The position numbers were made by a program, and so were the translations under genes. From SKLM01 sp964450435 (GTDB lineage: Bacteria > Chloroflexota > Anaerolineae > B4-G1): a DNA stretch of 44,614 bases. The notes below the pieces were generated by a model that worked only from the letters and a program-made list of their open reading frames with translations, did not search any database and was not told where the DNA came from. The stretch spans positions 1 to 44,614 of the forward strand of contig CAYVCX010000016.1 in assembly GCA_964450435.1 (NCBI GenBank), given 5' to 3'. Positions 39,924 through 44,614 of this stretch are shown one piece after another. Positions within the stretch are counted from its first letter, which is position 1. Each line of letters starts with the position of its first letter.

Positions 39924-40457
39924 TTAGCGCTCGATGCCGGGTCGGGCCAGCACACCCTGCTCGTAGTAGTGCTTGACCAGGCGCATCTCTGTGACGAGGT
40001 GGGCACGATCGATCAGCTCCTGGGGGGCGCGGCGGCCGGTGAGGACCACTTCAACGTCGTCCGGCCGTTGGTCGAGGAATGTGAGGACATCACCGGTCTC
40101 GAGCAGCCCGAACCAGATGGCGACATTGACCTCATCGAGCACCAGGATGTGGTACTGCCCGGACAGCATGGCATCTCGAGCCGACTCCAATCCCTGGCGC
40201 GCTCTGGTCTGATCCTCGACCGTGACGGTATCCTCGTGGATGTGGTGGGTCTCTCCATACTGCTCGAGAGTAATGCATGGGTTGTCGCGCAACGCCTCCA
40301 ATTCCCCGTAGGGCTGCCCTTTCATGAACTGCCCGACGTAGGTGCGAAGGCCGTGACCGGAGGCGCGGAGGGCGAGTCCGAGAGCGGCGGTCGTCTTTCC
40401 CTTGCCGTCTCCGGTGTAGATCTGGACGTATCCTCTTGGGAACTGTGTGTCGGCCAT
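39924..40457 (-). CDS. cobO: corrinoid adenosyltransferase CobO
   Basis: A 177-residue enzyme of the CobA/CobO/BtuR family, which moves the adenosyl group of ATP to Co(I) corrinoid to make the coenzyme form of vitamin B12. The P-loop is GDGKGKTTAALGLALRA; VGQFMKG, HILVLDEVNVAIWFGLL and VVLTGR follow in family order. The start at 40457 has GGAGACC upstream. It follows the fused ECF ATPase by about 97 bp and is the last gene of the ECF operon, so imported corrinoid is the likely substrate. This link is the main evidence that the transporter carries a corrinoid. Confidence 0.95.
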   Translation of the reverse strand: MADTQFPRGYVQIYTGDGKGKTTAALGLALRASGHGLRTYVGQFMKGQPYGELEALRDNPCITLEQYGETHHIHEDTVTVEDQTRARQGLESARDAMLSGQYHILVLDEVNVAIWFGLLETGDVLTFLDQRPDDVEVVLTGRRAPQELIDRAHLVTEMRLVKHYYEQGVLARPGIER

Positions 40458-40554
40458 CGGTGGTCTCCGTTCGGCGTGTCCGTGCGCCAGGTTGGACGGC
40501 GCAGGGGTTTGACAATCCTCTGAGAGCGATTCCTGGGTGTGCCGTCTCCCTTTT

Positions 40555-42210
40555 TCAGCGACCGCCGTTCAGGCCGTCGAGGGCGTCGCGGGCGGTAAGC
40601 CAGCCGGTGCCGGGGAAGAGCCGCGCGATCTGAGGGCTGAAGAGAGGCGAGGCGGTGAGCACGTGGGGCGGGGCGTCGGCGATGATCTCGCCCTGGCTGA
40701 GCAATAGAACCCGATCGGCGGCCTGGGCGACCAATTCGACGTCGTGGGTGACGAGCAGGATACTGGTCCCCTGACTCTGCCACTCGCGGAGAAGGCCTAC
40801 TAGCTGGCGCTTCGCAGGGTAGTCGAGGCCGCGCGTCGGCTCGTCGAGGAGGAGGAGTCGAGGCCTGGTGACGGTGACGGCTCCGAGGGCGACCCGCTGC
40901 CGCTGTCCGACACTCAAGTCGCGGGGATAGCGGTGGGCGACGCCGGCGAGCTCCAGGCGCTCCAGGAGCTGGGAGGGCGCGACGGGTGGATCGTCCAACA
41001 GGTCGTGGTTGTGAAGGGTGATGTTCAACTCGTCGGCGACGGTATCGGCGAAGAGGAGGTCCCCGGGGTCCTGGGGGAGATACCCCACTTTGAGGCAGAT
41101 ATCTGCCGTCGGACGACCGAGGAGGGAGGCGTCGTTCATCCTGATCTCGCCCCGCTCGGGCATCAGCAGCCCGACGATGCACTTGAGCAACGTCGTCTTT
41201 CCCGAGCCGTTGCGCCCCATCAACGCGACCAGCTCGCCCGGCGCGATCCCCAGATCGACGCCCTGGAGAACGGGTCTTCCGTTGTAGGCGAAGTACAGGT
41301 TGCGCACGGCGAAGTGCGAATCGTGAAGGATGGCTTCCGCGCCGCCGCTCTTCGACGAGCCACGGATGCGGCGCCGGTTCGCGCAAGCCCGTGTCCCGGG
41401 ATCAGGGTCCTGGATCCGGGCCGCGAAGCCGCGCCCCTGTTTCACGGTGAGGGGCAGGGGTTCCCAATTCAGCTCCTTGGCCAGGGTGACCAGGGGCGGC
41501 GTCAGGTCCATGTGGCGGAGGACTCGACGCGGTGGACCGGAGAGGGCACAATCGCCCGACTCGGAGAGATAGACCATGTGATCGACATAGGGGAGGACGC
41601 GCTCCAGTCGGTGCTCGGCCAGGACGATGGTGAGGTTCAGGTCCTGGTTGAGCCGCACCAGGGCCTGGAGGACATCCTCGGCGGCCTGGGGATCTAGCTG
41701 GGAAGTCGGTTCGTCGAGAGCCAGGACGCGCGGTCGGAACGCCAGGGCAGTGGCGATGGCGACGCGCTGCTTTTCGCCGCTGGAGAGAGTGTCGAGAGCG
41801 CGATCGCGCACAGGTGCCAGGTCGAGAAGGTGGAGGACCTCCTCGACGCGCAGGCGCATCTCGGTGGGAGGCACGGCCGCGTTCTCCAAGGCAAAGGCGA
41901 TCTCGTCCTCCACGTGATCGACGACGAACTGAGACTCCGGATCCTGGAAGACGAAGCCGACCACGCGGCTGAGGGCCTGCGGGCCTTCAGTAATGGGTTC
42001 GTGTCCTGACACGGTGATGGATCCGGTGACGGTGCCGCCGGTGAAATGGGGCACGAGGCCGTTGAGGCAGCGCAGGAGGGTCGATTTCCCGGATCCGGAG
42101 GGTCCGGCCACGAGGACGAAGTCGCCCTCGGGGACATCAAGAGAGATGCGGTCGAGGGCCGGACGGGAGGACCCGGGGTAGGAGTAGGTGAGGCGGTGGA
42201 TGTGAATCAT
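40555..42210 (-). CDS. ecfA: ECF transporter ATPase, fused EcfA1-EcfA2
   Basis: A 551-residue protein with two complete ABC domains. Domain 1 has GPSGSGKST, LSSGEKQRVAIA and LALDEPTSQLD. Domain 2 starts near residue 290 and has GRNGSGKTT, LSVGQRQRVALG and LLLDEPTRGLD. The linker contains a run of Arg, Gly and Ser. Both ATP sites look intact. EcfA1 and EcfA2 are two separate proteins in most bacteria. ATG 42210 overlaps the stop of ecfT by four bases (ATGA) and has GAGGAGG upstream; a longer open frame upstream is a shadow of ecfT. It supplies energy for the S component at 43222-44055. Confidence 0.93.
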   Translation of the reverse strand: MIHIHRLTYSYPGSSRPALDRISLDVPEGDFVLVAGPSGSGKSTLLRCLNGLVPHFTGGTVTGSITVSGHEPITEGPQALSRVVGFVFQDPESQFVVDHVEDEIAFALENAAVPPTEMRLRVEEVLHLLDLAPVRDRALDTLSSGEKQRVAIATALAFRPRVLALDEPTSQLDPQAAEDVLQALVRLNQDLNLTIVLAEHRLERVLPYVDHMVYLSESGDCALSGPPRRVLRHMDLTPPLVTLAKELNWEPLPLTVKQGRGFAARIQDPDPGTRACANRRRIRGSSKSGGAEAILHDSHFAVRNLYFAYNGRPVLQGVDLGIAPGELVALMGRNGSGKTTLLKCIVGLLMPERGEIRMNDASLLGRPTADICLKVGYLPQDPGDLLFADTVADELNITLHNHDLLDDPPVAPSQLLERLELAGVAHRYPRDLSVGQRQRVALGAVTVTRPRLLLLDEPTRGLDYPAKRQLVGLLREWQSQGTSILLVTHDVELVAQAADRVLLLSQGEIIADAPPHVLTASPLFSPQIARLFPGTGWLTARDALDGLNGGR

Positions 42211-43229
42211 AGTTGTGATTCCTCCTCGCCGCGCATGCCGATCAGGGCCGGCACAATCAACCCCAGCAGGCTGAGTCCGATCAGCGGGTTGAAGGAGGGG
42301 GCGGTCAGGCGCGGGTAGGGCGAGTAGTACAGGGCTTCTCGCTGGGTCAGGGCGACCGCCAGGGTCAAGAGACACCCAAGCAAGGCGGCGGTGTCGCGGT
42401 GAGTCCAGCGTCGAGACCGGTAGACGGTGTGGGAGACGGAGCGTCCGGCGAGCCAGACGACGCCGCCAATGAGCAGCGCGCCCAGGAGCATCGCGCCGGC
42501 GGCGGCGAGCTGCCATGCCGGCCGGAACAGGTAGGCGAGCCATCCGATAAGGAGCAGGAGCAGCCCCACAGCCAAGAGCCCCTGGCTGCGCAGCGGCTGG
42601 GCCTGGTCGGAGACGGCGCCGTAGCCGCGGGCGACCATGGCCTCGGCCAGGCCCATGGAGCGCTCCAATCCGCTGGTCAGGAGGGGCACCACGATGGGCA
42701 ACCAGTCACGCACCCCGCGGACGCGGTGACCCCGGACGGCCTGGGCCTCGCGGATGCGCCGGAGGCTGCGGGCCGTCTGAGGGACGAAGGTGAGGGCGAT
42801 GGAAAGGACGACTCCGGCCTCGTGAAAGGCACGGGGCGTTAGCTTGATCAGGTCACGGACCGGAGTGACGGCGTTGAAGATGGCGAAACTGCTGAAGATC
42901 ACGGTGAGGGCCAGGCCGTTGACCGCGCCAAAGACGACGGCCTCCAGGGTTACAGCGTCGCCCAGAAGGGGGACCCACTCGGGGAGAGCAAGCAGGGCGG
43001 TGTCTCCGAAGGAGACGGTCAGCGCGTTGAACAGGGCGGAGAGGGGGATGGCGATCATCCCGAAGTGGAGGGGCGATAGGGGAGCGCGTTGCCTCTCATT
43101 CTCCGCGCAGGCCGCCCCGACCACCATGGCAGTTAGGAGCAGGACGCCGGCGTAGAGTGGGTTTCGAGCGGACGAGGCCGTCACCAGCACCGTCAAGGCC
43201 CAGAGAAGCCACACCCGGGGGTCAAGCAT
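42207..43229 (-). CDS. ecfT: ECF transporter transmembrane protein EcfT
   Basis: A 340-residue membrane protein. It has helices at the N-terminus, then two coupling helices with the Ala-Arg-Gly-type motifs: AQAVRGHRVRG (about residue 165) and EAMVARGYGA (about 205), which contact the ATPases. More helices follow (LLAVGLLLLLIGWLAYL, then LAAAGAMLLGALLIG), so it is longer than the roughly 265 residues of a minimal EcfT. Its start overlaps the S-component stop by eight bases and its stop overlaps the ATPase start by four, showing a tightly coupled operon. Confidence 0.92.
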   Translation of the reverse strand: MLDPRVWLLWALTVLVTASSARNPLYAGVLLLTAMVVGAACAENERQRAPLSPLHFGMIAIPLSALFNALTVSFGDTALLALPEWVPLLGDAVTLEAVVFGAVNGLALTVIFSSFAIFNAVTPVRDLIKLTPRAFHEAGVVLSIALTFVPQTARSLRRIREAQAVRGHRVRGVRDWLPIVVPLLTSGLERSMGLAEAMVARGYGAVSDQAQPLRSQGLLAVGLLLLLIGWLAYLFRPAWQLAAAGAMLLGALLIGGVVWLAGRSVSHTVYRSRRWTHRDTAALLGCLLTLAVALTQREALYYSPYPRLTAPSFNPLIGLSLLGLIVPALIGMRGEEESQL

Positions 43230-44055
43230 GGGAGCCCACCTGGAAATGGAACCGGCGTCGGAAGCGGGTAAGCGTCTTCGCCATGGGAGCGCCCAACAAG
43301 AGGATCAGGATGACGTTCCCGACGGCACGGAACAGATCCCAGACCAGGGAGGTGACGGCGTAGAAGATGGCATAGCGTCCCAGAGTTCGCCTCAGACCGA
43401 TTCCGGGGGCCCAGCTCTGGTCTGCGGGACCTGTGGCGAAAGGCCAGAAGTAGACGTTGATGATGACGCCGTAAAGCAGGCCCCAGAGAAAGCCGAACAG
43501 GGAGAGGACCGCCAGGTCCCAGGCCCGAAACCCCAGCGGCTCCGGGCTGTCGGGGCGGGTGCGGAGGCCGGGGATGCTCCTGAGCCACCCTGCGGTGAGG
43601 CCGGCCCACCCAGCGGTGAACATCTGGTAGGGAAGCCAGGGGCCCACGCCGCCGGTGATCAGAGCGGAGGCAAGGAGGGTGAAGATCCCCATCAGGTAGC
43701 CGAATCGACCGCCAAAGACGTAGCCGGAGATGATGATGGGAGCGAAGATGGGGGAGAAGCCGCCGGGCAGAGGAAAGGTGACCTCAAGGAAGCGGAGGAC
43801 GCTGGTCACGGCGACGAGCACCCCCAGCATGGCAACTGTCTTGGCATTGATGGCCTGCCCCTGGAGCTCGACCAGGAGCGCCAGAACGGAGAGCGCGACG
43901 AGGGCGGCGGTCACCAGGGGGGCATCGTGGCCGCGGACGTAGGGGCCAGCGGCTTGAGCGGTCACAGGCACGAAGAACGGATAGACGAAGGCCAGGATGC
44001 CGATGGCAGCACTGAGAGCGTAGATCGCTCCGCCGACGAGCCGCCGGAGTATCAT
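43222..44055 (-). CDS. ECF transporter S component, probably for a corrinoid
   Basis: A 277-residue substrate-binding membrane subunit with about seven helices. The stretches PLPGGFSPIFAPIIISGYV, FGYLMGIFTLLASALITGG and GPWLPYQMFTAGWAGLTAGWL are typical of the CbrT-like branch, which takes up cobalamin, and of related S components. The specificity is inferred mainly from cobO in the same operon; another vitamin cannot be ruled out. ATG 44055 overlaps the stop of the upstream gene by four bases (ATGA). A longer frame upstream has low-complexity Arg/Pro content and is a shadow. Confidence 0.85.
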   Translation of the reverse strand: MILRRLVGGAIYALSAAIGILAFVYPFFVPVTAQAAGPYVRGHDAPLVTAALVALSVLALLVELQGQAINAKTVAMLGVLVAVTSVLRFLEVTFPLPGGFSPIFAPIIISGYVFGGRFGYLMGIFTLLASALITGGVGPWLPYQMFTAGWAGLTAGWLRSIPGLRTRPDSPEPLGFRAWDLAVLSLFGFLWGLLYGVIINVYFWPFATGPADQSWAPGIGLRRTLGRYAIFYAVTSLVWDLFRAVGNVILILLLGAPMAKTLTRFRRRFHFQVGSHA

Positions 44056-44614
44056 CTGCGCACCTTGGCCAGGAAGATGAGCCAGCCCAGCAATCCAGCG
44101 GCAATGAGGCCGAAGACGGCATAGCTGAGAGGCGGGTAGGGCAAGGCGGGCTCGGCGGTGTCGGCCGGGGATTGGTCGGTGGTCTCCGGCCGGATGGCAC
44201 GAGTGGCGGTGGGCGGCGCTGGGGTCGGAGTTGGCCGGGTAGGTGTGGGCGAAGGTGACGGTGTCAGGGTCGCTTCTGGCGTCGGCGAGGGCGACGGGGT
44301 GGCGGTGGGCGACAGGGTGGGCGAGAGGGAGGGAGAGGGGGACGTTGTTGTCGTCGGCGTTGGTGTGGACGTCGGCACTGCTGTCTCTAGTGTCGGCGTG
44401 GGCGAGGGGGTCACCGTGCCGGTCACGCCGAGGGTCAGGGTGTGGGTCTCCTCGTCTTCCACCCCCACGACGCGCAGGACGTAGTCCTGGGGCTCGGAAG
44501 GACAGACCTCCCGGCTGCCGATGAGATCGACCGCCTGGCCGTCGAGGTAGACCTCGCGCGCGTGTGCCGTGTCCCAACGGACGGTGGTGCAGGAACCGGC
44601 CTGGATGGGGTTAT
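44052..44614 (-). CDS. surface protein with Ig-like end, S/T/P linker and C-terminal anchor (partial)
   Basis: The gene is cut by the window end, and only its last 187 codons are visible. The first visible part (TVRWDTAHAREVYLDGQAVD, then SREVCPSEPQDYVLRVVG) looks like an Ig-like domain with two cysteines. A 70-residue linker of Thr, Ser and Pro follows, then one membrane helix (YAVFGLIAAGLLGWLIFLA) and a basic tail (KVRR). So it is an extracellular, membrane-anchored protein. Its stop overlaps the S-component start by four bases. Being first in a corrinoid ECF operon, it may capture the vitamin outside the cell, but the missing N-terminal part decides this. The apparent start at 44468 is internal. 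Confidence 0.8.
   Translation of the reverse strand, partial: NPIQAGSCTTVRWDTAHAREVYLDGQAVDLIGSREVCPSEPQDYVLRVVGVEDEETHTLTLGVTGTVTPSPTPTLETAVPTSTPTPTTTTSPSPSLSPTLSPTATPSPSPTPEATLTPSPSPTPTRPTPTPAPPTATRAIRPETTDQSPADTAEPALPYPPLSYAVFGLIAAGLLGWLIFLAKVRR

Noticed and set aside
40458..40554. Cobalamin riboswitch between the ECF ATPase and cobO
   Set aside because: The gap is too short and shows no B12-box-like core; any riboswitch would lie upstream of the operon, outside the window.

Overview
The window reads as a high-G+C bacterial chromosome fragment, most likely from Chloroflexota (Anaerolineae-like) and possibly a metagenome assembly. This placement is an inference. It rests on a lipoprotein with a Glu/Pro-rich linker, a surface protein with an Ig-like end, a Ser/Thr/Pro linker and a C-terminal membrane anchor, a fused two-domain ECF ATPase, a DnaD/DnaI-type primosome, and long G+C-rich genes with GTG and ATG starts. 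No rRNA is present to settle it. There is one tRNA (Thr, CGT), no CRISPR array and no recognisable transposase. Four promoters share a strict layout: TTGNCN-like -35, 16-bp spacer, TATAAT-like -10.

Layout. (1) 1-3000: exonuclease-helicase of the DinG type with its own promoter. (2) 3026-7164, minus strand: PrpD-family protein, zinc alcohol dehydrogenase, Nudix hydrolase and MoxR ATPase, read from a divergent promoter region at 7311-7373. (3) 7474-14869, plus strand: 8-oxoguanine deaminase, a GalT/HIT-like nucleotidyltransferase, sucrose-phosphate synthase, a fructokinase-like PfkB kinase, and a HyuA-like hydantoinase/dihydropyrimidinase. (4) 14870-18174: a low-coding, partly A+T-richer island carrying a 107-residue protein of unknown function and an AlbA_2 (Schlafen/RecG-like) ATP-binding protein, ending in a GTTAACATAT repeat cluster. 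(5) 18175-30472, plus strand: adenine deaminase, a small membrane protein, a frameshifted GYF_2 gene, a Nif3-like metal protein, a complete BMP-type nucleoside ABC importer (lipoprotein, double ATPase, two permeases), and an 1118-residue YgfK-type flavin/iron-sulfur oxidoreductase. The importer begins at a good promoter and YgfK is followed by a good terminator. (6) 30748-33980, minus strand: DnaD-like protein, a DnaC/DnaI-like loader with two tandem AAA+ domains, and Tgt. (7) 34075-39801: MFS transporter, tRNA-Thr, ResB-like and CcsA-like membrane proteins, uridine kinase, family 2 glycosyltransferase, and an SDR protein. (8) 39924-44614, minus strand: a vitamin-uptake operon made of a surface protein (cut by the window end), ECF S component, EcfT, fused EcfA1A2 and CobO.

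How the genes work together. The most interesting theme is purine use. 8-Oxoguanine deaminase makes urate, adenine deaminase makes hypoxanthine, and the BMP importer brings in nucleosides. The YgfK and HyuA homologues, with an SsnA-like amidohydrolase, are three of the gene types linked genetically to anaerobic uric acid breakdown in gut bacteria. I infer an anaerobic or reductive purine-degradation island in an environmental lineage, interrupted by a sucrose-phosphate module. The second notable item is the double-AAA+ helicase loader encoded next to DnaD.
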